DNA from: Lachnospiraceae bacterium MD335
Lineage (GTDB): Bacteria > Bacillota > Clostridia > Lachnospirales > Lachnospiraceae
Reading direction: 5' to 3'
NCBI GenBank assembly: GCA_000403335.2
Contig: KE159630.1
Coordinates: forward strand, 11,482-75,481
DNA: 64,000 nucleotides
The notes beneath the pieces are model-generated. The model was not told the origin of the DNA, did not search any database, and saw nothing but the letters and a program-made list of their open reading frames with translations. Shown here piece after piece: positions 1-7,856 of this stretch. The translations under genes were made by a program, and so were the position numbers. Each line of letters opens with the position of its first letter. Position 1 is the first letter of the stretch.

Positions 1-141
1 AAGGATGCGCTTTCCGTCCGAAAGCAGCGCCGTCATTTCCTCCAGGGCGGGCAGGAGGGCGGCGGCAAGCCCCATAAGCGCCCGCATGGCAGCTTTCCTG
101 TTTTTCCTGTATTCCATGTATTCGTTTAATTTTCTTATCAT
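1..141 (-). CDS. partial small phage-module protein, cut by window edge
   Basis: The reading frame opens at an ATG (complement of 139-141) behind a clear AAGGAG ribosome binding site and continues past the left edge, giving 47 visible codons. The peptide begins MIRKLNEYMEYRKNRKAAM, is basic at first and then helical and Ala/Leu-rich (a stretch around residues 20-32), ending in an acidic Glu/Asp segment. I do not recognise a family. It is the next gene after the tail-tube-like gene, 102 bases downstream on the same strand. In tailed phages that slot is usually taken by a tail assembly chaperone, so that is the positional guess only. No frameshift signal can be assessed because the gene is truncated by the window. 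Confidence 0.6.
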   Translation of the reverse strand, partial: MIRKLNEYMEYRKNRKAAMRALMGLAAALLPALEEMTALLSDGKRIL

Positions 142-243
142 AGTGATTCTCCTTCCGCGCGTATGCGCTAAAAATAATGCTGAAAGAAGGAACGGCATCC
201 CGCAGGACACCGTTCCCATTTTAAGATTGTGTTAGGCTGTGAT

Positions 244-972
244 TTATTCCTCGATCAGGATTAAATCAAGGATGTTATCATCCTGGTCCGCCATCAGGTC
301 GCATGTGATGGTCAGGCTGCCCGGGTCACCGTTATTGGAGAAGCTCAGCGACATGTTGGACTGCGGTGCGCACTTTGCCGCAACAAGGCGGTACGGAAGC
401 ACCTCATCGTCCTCTGTTTTCATTACGGTATCGCCGTATACGATGAAGTTTTTGGGGAAGCTTGTGGATTTGATGCTGATTTTCTGCACGCCCTCCGTAA
501 CCTCCTTCATGTAGTAGACGATAACACTGCTGCCTTCCGCAGGTGCATCCGTGAGGGTAATGACCTTGTCTGCAACGGTGCACGCAAGTTCCGTGCCGCA
601 GTCGTCGCCGCCTGCATAGACAACGGTTGTGCCTGTAACGGGTGCGTCTGCGAGCGTGACTGTGCCGTCTGCGCCGACAACGGCTTCGACCCTTGTCACA
701 AATTTCGCTGACTTTCCAAGCTCGCCGCCCGTGATTAACTGCCAGAGCTTGACGGTCTGAATCTGCGTCTCAATCGTGATTGTGCCGCCCCTCTCACCTG
801 CAAACTGGACGCGCTTTGGGTGTCCCTTGCCGCCGCAGGCAAAAACGGACTCGCCCGTCAGCTCCGTTGTGGTGACGTTGGCGAAGTCAAGGTTTAAAAA
901 TGGTTTCTTTGTTGCGTAGTCCACGAAAATCAGGTCGCAGACTTCCCTGTTAGACATGTTTTGATTGCTCAT
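244..972 (-). CDS. phage tail-tube-like structural protein
   Basis: A 242-residue protein. I chose the ATG at 970-972 because AGGAGGA precedes it at ideal spacing. The longer frame to 1050 has no ribosome site and would translate the leader. The protein is acidic and almost entirely beta-rich. It contains an internal duplication of an Ig-like beta segment (TVTLADAPVTGTTVVYAGG near residues 104-122 and VITLTDAPAEGSSVIVYY some 30 residues on) inserted in a core that starts by describing a strand-rich NREVCDLIFVDYATKKPFL segment. That shape is typical of tail tube or major virion proteins of large Firmicutes phages. Assignment to tail tube rather than another virion protein is inference. It is the first gene of the unit that follows the conserved 91-bp block at 1038-1128. 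Confidence 0.55.
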   Translation of the reverse strand: MSNQNMSNREVCDLIFVDYATKKPFLNLDFANVTTTELTGESVFACGGKGHPKRVQFAGERGGTITIETQIQTVKLWQLITGGELGKSAKFVTRVEAVVGADGTVTLADAPVTGTTVVYAGGDDCGTELACTVADKVITLTDAPAEGSSVIVYYMKEVTEGVQKISIKSTSFPKNFIVYGDTVMKTEDDEVLPYRLVAAKCAPQSNMSLSFSNNGDPGSLTITCDLMADQDDNILDLILIEE

Positions 973-1037
973 AATTGTTTCCTCCTTCTTATGAGTAGAA
1001 TAAAATATTAAAATGTAACCGGATAACAGATATGTGT

Positions 1038-1128
1038 ACCTGTTATTCACAATAAAGAAAACGGAAGGGGACTGCCGGAAGCCTTGGAATATAAGGCGTT
1101 GCGGGGGATTTAAAAAAGTCTAGCCGCA
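1038..1128 (-). promoter_or_regulatory. conserved 91-bp block, copy A (candidate late promoter/leader)
   Basis: Aligned without gaps, 65 of 91 bases are identical to 13249-13339. Identity is concentrated in four blocks at fixed spacing. Read on the minus strand they are GCTAGACTTTTTT, AACGCCTTA, CAAGGC and TTATTGTGAATAACAGGT. The middle blocks form a short hairpin (GCCTT/AAGGC) and the last contains the dyad TTATT-GTG-AATAA. Copy A overlaps the 3' end of the zinc-ribbon gene and ends 65 bases before the tail-tube-like start. No good sigma-A hexamer pair is apparent in it. Strong end conservation with a diverged middle suggests function rather than recent duplication. Confidence 0.6.
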
Positions 1129-1883
1129 TGTTGTGCGTTCTGTTCCCACCAAGCCCTTTTTGTTTCGAGCCGCCTCTTTTGCCCGCATTCAGCACAATAA
1201 TGTGTATTTTTTCCGGTCTGCCTGATTAAACGACCGCATTGCGAACAGCGGATAAATTTTCCGTTACCTGTATGTTTCAAATATTCGTATCCAAGCTCCC
1301 TGAAATCGCTGATTTGAAGAACAGCTGCACCATGCATATCAACAAAATTCACTTTTAAATTCAGATTGTCGTTCTGACCGGAAAATGAAATCAGTCCGTT
1401 TTTCTCAATCTCATTTAAGTACAAAAATTTATCATTTCGGTATTTCACCGTTACTCTTGAAATCCGATACAGCTCGGGAATGGAAGCATTTACCCACCCG
1501 TTGTTGTGTTCGGAAACGGTATTATACAGCTTGGCATAGCACAGCATGGTGAACAGCAGTGTTTGGTATTTTTGGTTTTGCAATGCTGCAATACGGTCCA
1601 ATTCGTTTTGCGTAATACCGATACTGTCGATTTCCCGTAAAGGATATTTTGCTGCTTTAGCGGAAATGTCCTCAATCAGTTTTTCCCATAAAGCAGGGTT
1701 ATAGTTTTTGCTGTTTTGCTGCATAAACGCGTGCAGTTTTTCCGTTGTAGGCTGTTTTCCCAAATGTTCTTTTTGCCTGTAATATTTTCCGAGCAGAAAG
1801 AGCGTGGCAGCCGGTTTGCTGCCAAGTTCCCCTCTTTCTATGACATTTGCAGCCTGTTTTGCTTCATTTAAAATCACGGTCAT
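1110..1883 (-). CDS. zinc-ribbon protein coupled to the RNA polymerase gene
   Basis: A 257-residue protein whose ATG overlaps the polymerase stop codon as ATGA (1880-1883), with GGAGG inside the end of the upstream gene, so the two are translationally coupled. The first 200 residues look helical, with a possible winged-helix stretch near residues 133-165 (SIPELYRISRVTVKYRN). The C-terminus is a zinc ribbon with CxxC at 213/216 and CxxC at 230/233 followed by a basic RRLETKR tail. I do not recognise the family. Coupling to a polymerase and the two nucleic-acid-binding-like regions suggest an accessory transcription factor or DNA-binding partner, which is inference. Its last codons lie within the conserved 91-bp block. 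Confidence 0.75.
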   Translation of the reverse strand: MTVILNEAKQAANVIERGELGSKPAATLFLLGKYYRQKEHLGKQPTTEKLHAFMQQNSKNYNPALWEKLIEDISAKAAKYPLREIDSIGITQNELDRIAALQNQKYQTLLFTMLCYAKLYNTVSEHNNGWVNASIPELYRISRVTVKYRNDKFLYLNEIEKNGLISFSGQNDNLNLKVNFVDMHGAAVLQISDFRELGYEYLKHTGNGKFIRCSQCGRLIRQTGKNTHYCAECGQKRRLETKRAWWEQNAQHAARLF

Positions 1884-4624
1884 TTCATCTCCTCCGTTTC
1901 TGCCGTATTGTTTGGTTTGAGCTGTACAGTTTTCATGCTGAAATGCTGTCCGTTAAACTCGATTTCTCCATTCTCGTCAAGCGCCGGATAGGTAATTTCG
2001 TAATTCTTTCTTTTTAAGAGGTTCTGAATAAAAACGTCTCCGCAAATATCCCATGCAAACTGTTTGCTGTGCTGTGATTTGGAATAACATAAGTCCAGCA
2101 CAATATTGCAAAGCGCCTGCTCATTTGGACACTGCTCCAGGCATTGGCGTTTGAACTGTTCCTTTAAAAGATATTTCTGCATTTGGCGTTCCTCCAAGCC
2201 GATCCGTTCCGATTTGGCATACTGCATATAGGCGGAAGTTTCGCGCTGGTAACGGTCATAGACCTTCTTTATTTTTGCGTACATTTGTTTGGAATAGTCC
2301 ACATTGCTTTTTAATATGGAATAATCAAACGGTTCCTGCTGAAATGCCTTTAAATTGTCGAAGGCTTTTTCTATTTTCCAACAAATTTTATTGACCGTGC
2401 AGGGAGCGGTGCCAAGCGGCATTTTTTGGCGAAAGCAGTCAAGGAATGCGCTCTCTTGCGGCGTTTTTTCTTTTTTATTCTGTAGTTCGCCAAGGGTCAT
2501 GCGAAAACGCATTAGGCATTTTTCATTACTTTTTTTGCAATATTCCATCATTTTTGTTTTTTCAGCCGGATAGATATACTGCATAAAATAGGGCTTTTTG
2601 TCAGCCAAAAGCTGTCTGTTTTGCCAAGCGCGGCTGTTATGGGCGCTTTTGACTGCGTTTTGGCTGTACCATTTGGCAGGCATTGGTTTTGCTTCAATGC
2701 CTTTGGCTTTGTCGATGGCATTTTGTTGATAAAGCTGACCGCATTTAATACGGTAATCCAAGATCCGGTATTCGCGGCTGTCCTTTGGGTATCTTGCCTG
2801 AACCTCAAACATGGACGTAATTTTATTTGTGACGGCACCGATAGCGCTGCCAAAGCTGTCGATGTTGGACTGCACGATGTCGTCTTCCGACGGTACGCAT
2901 TTTGGCGCCTTGCGCTGTACACAGACGATTGCAGGGAGTGTTTTTGTATTGTTCACAAGCAAAGGAAGGGCAGTGTTAATGACACAGTCGCCGTCCTTGT
3001 CAAATCCGTTCATCGCATCTGCGCACGTATCCCAGCTGTTGAAAATCGTGGGTGTGGTCATGTACTGATAAAATGCGTCCATTTCGGCGTTATGTACGAC
3101 ATTCAGCAGCCGGATATTATTGTGGGAGGTCATCGGCGCGCGAAAGCTCACGATTTTGTCAACGCCTTGTTCCGCCCAGTATTTGGAGTAAACCTGTCCT
3201 GCCTTCAGCAGTCCGGTCACGTTCAGACCAAACATGGACTGGCAGAGGGAATAGGGGTCGCCGGAAACAAAGGAGTAGTTTGCGGGTACTTTTAAAACAC
3301 CGACTTTTGCATCGTTGATGCGTTTTTGAATCATCGTATACAGCTGATTTTTCACATAGGGGTCGTTCTTCATTTCCGGTTCAATCATAAGAGCAGTCGA
3401 AAAAGAGTTGTCTAAATAACGGACATTATCGTCGTTTAGGCGGGTTCCCTTTGTATAAAGGATTGTTTTTCTGTAATCATCAGACAAAATATCGTTGATT
3501 TCCGTGACGGTCGGCGCGATAAGCGCATCCAGCTGCTCGTCTGTAAAGTCATAGCTTTGCAGAAACTGGTAATTCATTGTCCGCGTGTTTTCCAGTGCCT
3601 GTTCCGATGCTTTTGTAATGGCAAAGGTATAGTGATTTATTTCACAATTGTACAGGTAATCGTCCATAGAAGCGTAGGAATCCCAAAGCTTGAGCATGGA
3701 TGCTGTCAGCACGAGCTCAATACGGCGAATATCGTGGGTATTTCCCCATACGTCCGTGATTTCAGTAACGCTGTGTTCCTGTGCAAACATTTGAAAATCA
3801 ACAGGAAAGACAGTTCCTTTACAGAACGAATTTCGGATAACGCATGCAGGAAGCAGAAAATGTTCCCCGATTTCGTCTCCCCACCGTTTCATTAATTGCG
3901 GCATTGCAAGACCGTATCCGTCACTGTCAATCAGTGTGATTTCTTTATTCGGAAGGTGCTTCATGATTGGCTCATCTGGTCCGGTATCGCTGAGTTCAAT
4001 AACCTGCGCTTGAAAATGTGTGATGCAGTCCGGCACAACGACGACTCCATTTGGCATGGATACCGGAACGGAAGAGCTGCAAATCAGGGCGTTGTATGCT
4101 TCAAGCTTTGCGGGCGTGAACGGTTTCGTCAAATTCCGTCCATTGTTAAGTCTGCGTTTTAATTCGGGCAGAAGCAGTTCATTGACAAATACAATCGTAT
4201 TGCTTTTAATGCCGCCGGTCGTGCCAAGCAGTCGTCTGTAGCGGATGCCGTTGATTTGAAATCCGTTTTGACAGAGCCTGCGATAGTCATTGCTGCTGTC
4301 AAGCACGACACAGACGTAGTCTTTTTGAAATTGATATTTGTCCAGTTCTTCATATAGTTTCTTGATTTTGGGGCGTGAAACTGCGAGGTTTGTTTCTGTC
4401 TTTAACCGTTGGATTTGGGATTTTAGACCGGAAACATGTGATACAGCGTTTTCCATGCCGTTTAATTCATCAATGAAGCGCATAAGCTGGCTTTCGTTTA
4501 CGGTAATCAGCTCTTTGTTTTCCCGTGCCTGATTTACGGTCAGCGTCAAATGCCATTTGGCTCTTCTAAGGCGGGAAGAGTGTATTTTGAAAACATATCG
4601 TTGTGCTGTTTTGTATCTGCTCAA
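1880..4624 (-). CDS. YonO/QDE-1-like single-subunit RNA polymerase
   Basis: A 914-residue protein. The TTG at 4622-4624 is preferred because GGAGG lies 8 bases upstream. The in-frame ATG at 4639 lacks a ribosome site. Numbering from that ATG, the catalytic signature DKDGD is at 547-551 in NGFDKDGDCVINT, matching the DxDGD metal-binding loop of the two-barrel RNA polymerases. About 40 residues before it, VSFRAPMTSHNNIR (497-510) resembles the RNPCLHPGDIR motif of eukaryotic RNA-dependent polymerases. An earlier DSDGYG (238-243) may belong to the first barrel. Length is close to that of YonO of Bacillus phage SPbeta, an experimentally supported DNA-dependent RNA polymerase of about 900 residues. 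Expected role here: transcription of module late genes. The family call is firm from motifs; the template and role are inferred. Confidence 0.83.
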   Translation of the reverse strand: MSRYKTAQRYVFKIHSSRLRRAKWHLTLTVNQARENKELITVNESQLMRFIDELNGMENAVSHVSGLKSQIQRLKTETNLAVSRPKIKKLYEELDKYQFQKDYVCVVLDSSNDYRRLCQNGFQINGIRYRRLLGTTGGIKSNTIVFVNELLLPELKRRLNNGRNLTKPFTPAKLEAYNALICSSSVPVSMPNGVVVVPDCITHFQAQVIELSDTGPDEPIMKHLPNKEITLIDSDGYGLAMPQLMKRWGDEIGEHFLLPACVIRNSFCKGTVFPVDFQMFAQEHSVTEITDVWGNTHDIRRIELVLTASMLKLWDSYASMDDYLYNCEINHYTFAITKASEQALENTRTMNYQFLQSYDFTDEQLDALIAPTVTEINDILSDDYRKTILYTKGTRLNDDNVRYLDNSFSTALMIEPEMKNDPYVKNQLYTMIQKRINDAKVGVLKVPANYSFVSGDPYSLCQSMFGLNVTGLLKAGQVYSKYWAEQGVDKIVSFRAPMTSHNNIRLLNVVHNAEMDAFYQYMTTPTIFNSWDTCADAMNGFDKDGDCVINTALPLLVNNTKTLPAIVCVQRKAPKCVPSEDDIVQSNIDSFGSAIGAVTNKITSMFEVQARYPKDSREYRILDYRIKCGQLYQQNAIDKAKGIEAKPMPAKWYSQNAVKSAHNSRAWQNRQLLADKKPYFMQYIYPAEKTKMMEYCKKSNEKCLMRFRMTLGELQNKKEKTPQESAFLDCFRQKMPLGTAPCTVNKICWKIEKAFDNLKAFQQEPFDYSILKSNVDYSKQMYAKIKKVYDRYQRETSAYMQYAKSERIGLEERQMQKYLLKEQFKRQCLEQCPNEQALCNIVLDLCYSKSQHSKQFAWDICGDVFIQNLLKRKNYEITYPALDENGEIEFNGQHFSMKTVQLKPNNTAETEEMK

Positions 4625-4738
4625 TTGTATTTCCTCCATTTTCGATTGTCTGTACGGTTATGTGTGTCTAATTTATATTTCTGTTTTTCTTTTTCAAAAG
4701 TACCGAAAATTTACAAACGAAAGTTCGAGAAAAAAGGA

Positions 4739-4767
4739 TTGACAAATGCGAACACATATTCTATACT
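4739..4767 (+). promoter_or_regulatory. strong sigma-A-type promoter of the sigma-factor/DUF262 pair
   Basis: A TTGACA at 4739-4744 and TATACT at 4762-4767 are separated by exactly 17 bases, a near-consensus housekeeping promoter pointing to the sigma-like gene whose ATG is at 4868. It lies in the 243-base AT-rich divergent region between the polymerase (minus) and sigma (plus) genes. For the polymerase direction I see only weak candidates such as TTGAAA near 4695 on the minus strand, so the polymerase may be controlled differently. Confidence 0.65.
4749..4762 (+). promoter_or_regulatory. LexA/DinR-like box inside the promoter spacer
   Basis: CGAACACATATTCT matches the Firmicutes SOS box CGAACRNRYGTTYG at 12 of 14 positions (A for G in the second half-site, T for the last G). 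It occupies the spacer between the -35 and -10 elements of the 4739-4767 promoter, where a bound repressor would block transcription. SOS control is common for phage induction switches. One site with two mismatches could be chance, so this is tentative. Confidence 0.4.
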
Positions 4768-4867
4768 AAATTTACTTATAAAACAAAAAGACAATATTCA
4801 GGAAAAATGAAAAGCCGGCTGATTTGTTTGGAATGATGTTATATTTGGACAGGAAAGGAAATTTATT

Positions 4868-5425
4868 ATGGAAGAATTATTGAAAGCATATTATGCGGAT
4901 AATGCCAAAAAGCTTCGTGGTTTGGTCGATAAAATCCTGTCAAAATTCGGCGGTTTGTCGGATAAGGACAGGGACGACTTTTATTCGCTTGCAAATGAAG
5001 TGTTTGTGGATGCCATGAGGCGGTGTGAGGATATTGAGGCGTTTGACGTATTTTTATATGCATGTTTATCAAACAAAATAAAAACAGAAATGTCAAAAAT
5101 AAACTGCGAAAAGCGCAAGGCAGACAGAATGTCTGTTTCGATTGATGCGCCCGCCGGTGATGATACCGGACTTACCGTCGGTGATTTGATAGCAGACCGG
5201 TTTGATATGGAAAATGCGGTTTTTGAAAAAATGGGACAAGGATATGGGATGCGGACAATGCTGTATTTGCGTAAGCTTTCAAAGCTTCAAAGGGAGGTTC
5301 TGCAGCTTGCGGCGGACGGCTATGCTTCCGATGAAATTAAGGAAACGCTGAAAATCAGTGAGAAGCAGTATGCCGACTGCAATGCGGCAATCCATTCCTA
5401 TAGGAATGTTTCAATTTTGTTTTAA
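4868..5425 (+). CDS. sigma-70-like RNA polymerase sigma factor (phage-module type)
   Basis: A 185-residue protein starting at ATG 4868 behind AGGAAAGG. Residues about 15-90 resemble sigma region 2 (LSDKDRDDFYSLANEVFVDAM followed by an aromatic helix and a basic RK-containing segment). Residues about 135-178 resemble region 4 (LSKLQREVLQLAADGYASDEIKETL, the usual recognition helix-turn-helix). A linker rich in Asp/Gly (94-110) joins them, as in ECF-type factors. It heads a two-gene plus-strand unit with the DUF262 gene and is divergent from the polymerase. Whether it works with host RNA polymerase or with the YonO-like enzyme cannot be read from sequence. Family call is fairly secure, partner unknown. 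Confidence 0.7.
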   Translation: MEELLKAYYADNAKKLRGLVDKILSKFGGLSDKDRDDFYSLANEVFVDAMRRCEDIEAFDVFLYACLSNKIKTEMSKINCEKRKADRMSVSIDAPAGDDTGLTVGDLIADRFDMENAVFEKMGQGYGMRTMLYLRKLSKLQREVLQLAADGYASDEIKETLKISEKQYADCNAAIHSYRNVSILF

Positions 5426-5459
5426 TAAAAGGAAGAATTGGTAAAGGAGGCGGTTACAT

Positions 5460-6827
5460 ATGGCAAGACCACGCAGACAGACATATACATTGGAGATGTA
5501 CCTGGATAAGGTTGAAGAAAAGGATATTTGCAACAATGCAGATGTACAAAGGCATTTTGTGTGGAGCAATGAACAGATTAACGAGTTGGTAGTGACGGTG
5601 CTGATGGACGAGTATATTCCACCGATTATTCTCGGTGAGGAAAACAATTCGCAGCTCCATATTGCAGACGGAGGGCAGAGAAGCGCCGCCCTGCATCGGT
5701 TTCGATACGGAAACTATAAGATTACGGCATCTGTTGCCGATTCAATGATACCTTATAAGAAAAAAATCAAAGACAAAAAGGGAAACATAACATGGGAGGA
5801 CGCTGTGTTTGATATTCGGAATAAAACGTACGAAAAACTTCCGGAAGAATTGCAAAAGAAGTTTAATGAATACCAAATAGAAACGATTATCCATGAGGAC
5901 TGCGACAATCACAAGATTTCAAAATATATCAAACGCTACAACAACCATACGCCGATGAACACAGATCAGAAGGCATTTACCTTTATCGATAATTTTGCCG
6001 GTTATATCCGTGAGATTTCGGGCAGCAGTTTTTTTCGTGACTGCAGCGACTATTCGGAGCAGGATAAAACAAAGGGTGTTGTAGAGAGAGCCATTATCGA
6101 AACGGTTATGTGCACCAACCACTTTGACAAGTGGAAAAAACAACCGAAAGAGCTGTGCAAATATCTGAACAGCCATGCAGCGAAAGAGGAGTTTGAACGC
6201 CTTGCGGATAATCTTGGAAAGCTGGAAAAAATTGTTACGGACGATATAAAAAGTATTTTTAATAAAAAGGACTCTTTTATTTTTTTGACCCTGTTTGACC
6301 GCTTTACAGGCTTTGGGCGTGGGGATAAGGAGTTTGCGGCGTTTTTGAGAGCATTTCAGGGCGTTTACAGGCATACAAGGGTGAATGGCAGTGGGCTGTT
6401 GTTTGATGAGATTGACAGGAAAAAATGTACAAAGGACAAACCGGTTATCGCTGCGAAACTGGATATGCTGGAAAATCTGATGCAGGAATTTTTACGGGAA
6501 CAGGAGAGCACGGGTACACAGATGTATGAGTGCGCCTTTTTATCGGAAATGGTCGGTATTGATGCGGATACGTTAGAAACGGATATGGGACTTTATCGCG
6601 AGACGCTGGACGATTTGGAAAATGCGGCAATTCGGGCAGGCTCTAAGCTGCGCGACGAGCAAAACCGGTTATCGCTGTTGGCAATGGTGGCATTCTCTTA
6701 CAAGGAAGACAGGGATTTGGATGAATGGATGAAGGTGTATGCGAAGAAAAATAAGACATATTTTGCGGACCAAAGGAAGAACTATCTGCATATGCGAAAG
6801 GATTTTGATTTGTTTTGCGGTGAATGA
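5460..6827 (+). CDS. DUF262 (ParB/Srx-like) domain protein
   Basis: A 455-residue protein with ATG at 5460 behind AAAGGAGGCGG. The N-terminus shows DUF262 features: a leading LEMYLDKVEEKDICNNADVQR strand, WSNEQINELVVTVL, then IPPIILGE and the hallmark IADGGQRSAAL (residues about 65-75), equivalent to the DGQQR motif of ParB/Srx-type NTP-dependent enzymes. No C-terminal HNH (DUF1524) motif is obvious; the remainder is helical. DUF262 proteins occur in modification-dependent restriction (GmrSD) and in other phage-host conflict loci. It is 34 bases downstream of the sigma gene in a shared unit and ends in a bidirectional terminator. A role in defence against rival phages or in regulation are both possible. 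Confidence 0.72.
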   Translation: MARPRRQTYTLEMYLDKVEEKDICNNADVQRHFVWSNEQINELVVTVLMDEYIPPIILGEENNSQLHIADGGQRSAALHRFRYGNYKITASVADSMIPYKKKIKDKKGNITWEDAVFDIRNKTYEKLPEELQKKFNEYQIETIIHEDCDNHKISKYIKRYNNHTPMNTDQKAFTFIDNFAGYIREISGSSFFRDCSDYSEQDKTKGVVERAIIETVMCTNHFDKWKKQPKELCKYLNSHAAKEEFERLADNLGKLEKIVTDDIKSIFNKKDSFIFLTLFDRFTGFGRGDKEFAAFLRAFQGVYRHTRVNGSGLLFDEIDRKKCTKDKPVIAAKLDMLENLMQEFLREQESTGTQMYECAFLSEMVGIDADTLETDMGLYRETLDDLENAAIRAGSKLRDEQNRLSLLAMVAFSYKEDRDLDEWMKVYAKKNKTYFADQRKNYLHMRKDFDLFCGE

Positions 6828-6855
6828 TTAGAAAGGGGCAGATGCCCCTTTCTAA
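6828..6855. terminator. bidirectional terminator between convergent genes
   Basis: A perfect 13-bp inverted repeat (TTAGAAAGGGGCA, 2-base loop, complement) lies between the convergent DUF262 gene and the endolysin gene, and contains the endolysin stop codon. The AT-rich outer part gives short T tracts in both directions. Confidence 0.75.
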
Positions 6856-7757
6856 CAGATCTTTTTCCACATGGATCGTGTCATTTTTCCGACAATTCCG
6901 TCTGCCGTTAATCCAAGCAGTGCTTGTACTTCCATAACCTTTTGTTTGGTATGGATGTCAAAGATGCCGTTGATTTGTGCGGCGTCAGGATTTCCGTTGT
7001 TGTCCGTAAGCTTTCCAAACCGCCATAAGTACCATTGTACCCAGCTTGCGTCGTTTCCGGTATTGCCGATTTTGACATTTGTGGCAGGTTCCGTAAAAGG
7101 ATTATGTTCGGACGGTATTTCTTTGGATACATTTTCAAATGCAATGCGGTCATACCAAACATTGAGATCGGTATAACCGCTGATGCCGTTTATCCTTCCT
7201 TTAGAGCTGTACTGCCAGCCGCTTAGTTCCATGTTTTGGGGCAGATATTTGCTGTCGGGGACGTCTGCCGCAATTGTGCGCTCCTTTGTATAAGGGTATC
7301 GCGCCCACCAAATGGGAATATCTGCGATTTCCGTTGCGTAGGGTTTCAGGTACGGGTTGTAGTACGCCGCGCCTGTGTAGATGCCGAAATGCATACCGGC
7401 ATCCTGTGCGCTGCTTTGGTAAATGTTTATGATGTTTAAAATGTTGCTGCCAAGACCTTTGACAGCGTTGTCCTCCAAATCAAGCCATAGGGCAGTGATG
7501 TTTTGCGGTCCTGCTGTTTTTACAAAGGCATCGGCGGCTCTCCTTGCCTTGTCCGCCGTGTTGGCGTAAGAGTAGGTGTAGCCGCCGATGATTGGGATTC
7601 CTGCGCCGAGCATGCCGCTGACATGTTCATGAAAGCGGCTGTCGGGTTTGTTTTGGGAGTTGATTACTTTTATAATTGCAAATTGGACGCCTGCGTTTCT
7701 GACGGATAGGTAGTCAGTTACTTTGTTCCATTTTGCGAGGTCGATTCCTTTTTTCAT
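6852..7757 (-). CDS. GH25 endolysin (lysozyme) with peptidoglycan-binding domain
   Basis: A 301-residue protein. The ATG at 7755-7757 follows AGGAGA. The longer frame has no ribosome site. Residues 1-205 form a glycoside hydrolase 25 muramidase barrel: the starting GIDLAKWN (D6), IIGGYTYSYA, and the catalytic LDLED (Asp93/Glu95). WARYP and WQYSSKGRI are typical of the last strands. A C-terminal peptidoglycan-binding domain (about 230-300) ends with the [17 protein letters not shown] pattern. There is no signal peptide, as expected for an endolysin released by a holin. It is the last gene of the minus-strand lysis/fibre unit, about 100 bases after the glycosyltransferase-like gene. Confidence 0.9.
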   Translation of the reverse strand: MKKGIDLAKWNKVTDYLSVRNAGVQFAIIKVINSQNKPDSRFHEHVSGMLGAGIPIIGGYTYSYANTADKARRAADAFVKTAGPQNITALWLDLEDNAVKGLGSNILNIINIYQSSAQDAGMHFGIYTGAAYYNPYLKPYATEIADIPIWWARYPYTKERTIAADVPDSKYLPQNMELSGWQYSSKGRINGISGYTDLNVWYDRIAFENVSKEIPSEHNPFTEPATNVKIGNTGNDASWVQWYLWRFGKLTDNNGNPDAAQINGIFDIHTKQKVMEVQALLGLTADGIVGKMTRSMWKKIC

Positions 7758-7856
7758 ATGTGCTTCTCCTGAGTGTGATATTTTATATAAAAATTGTGTT
7801 TTTGATAAAGTATACATTTGACATATTTCGATTTATTACGTTGGGACTGTGTAGTG

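Noticed and set aside
1110..1128. Slippery heptamer AAAAAAG in the conserved block as a frameshift site
   Set aside because: The genes run on the other strand, where the site reads CTTTTTT at a stop codon and no downstream frame is fused.
2621..3295. Long plus-strand frame of 224 residues within the polymerase gene
   Set aside because: Antisense shadow of the polymerase gene, without ribosome site or recognisable family.
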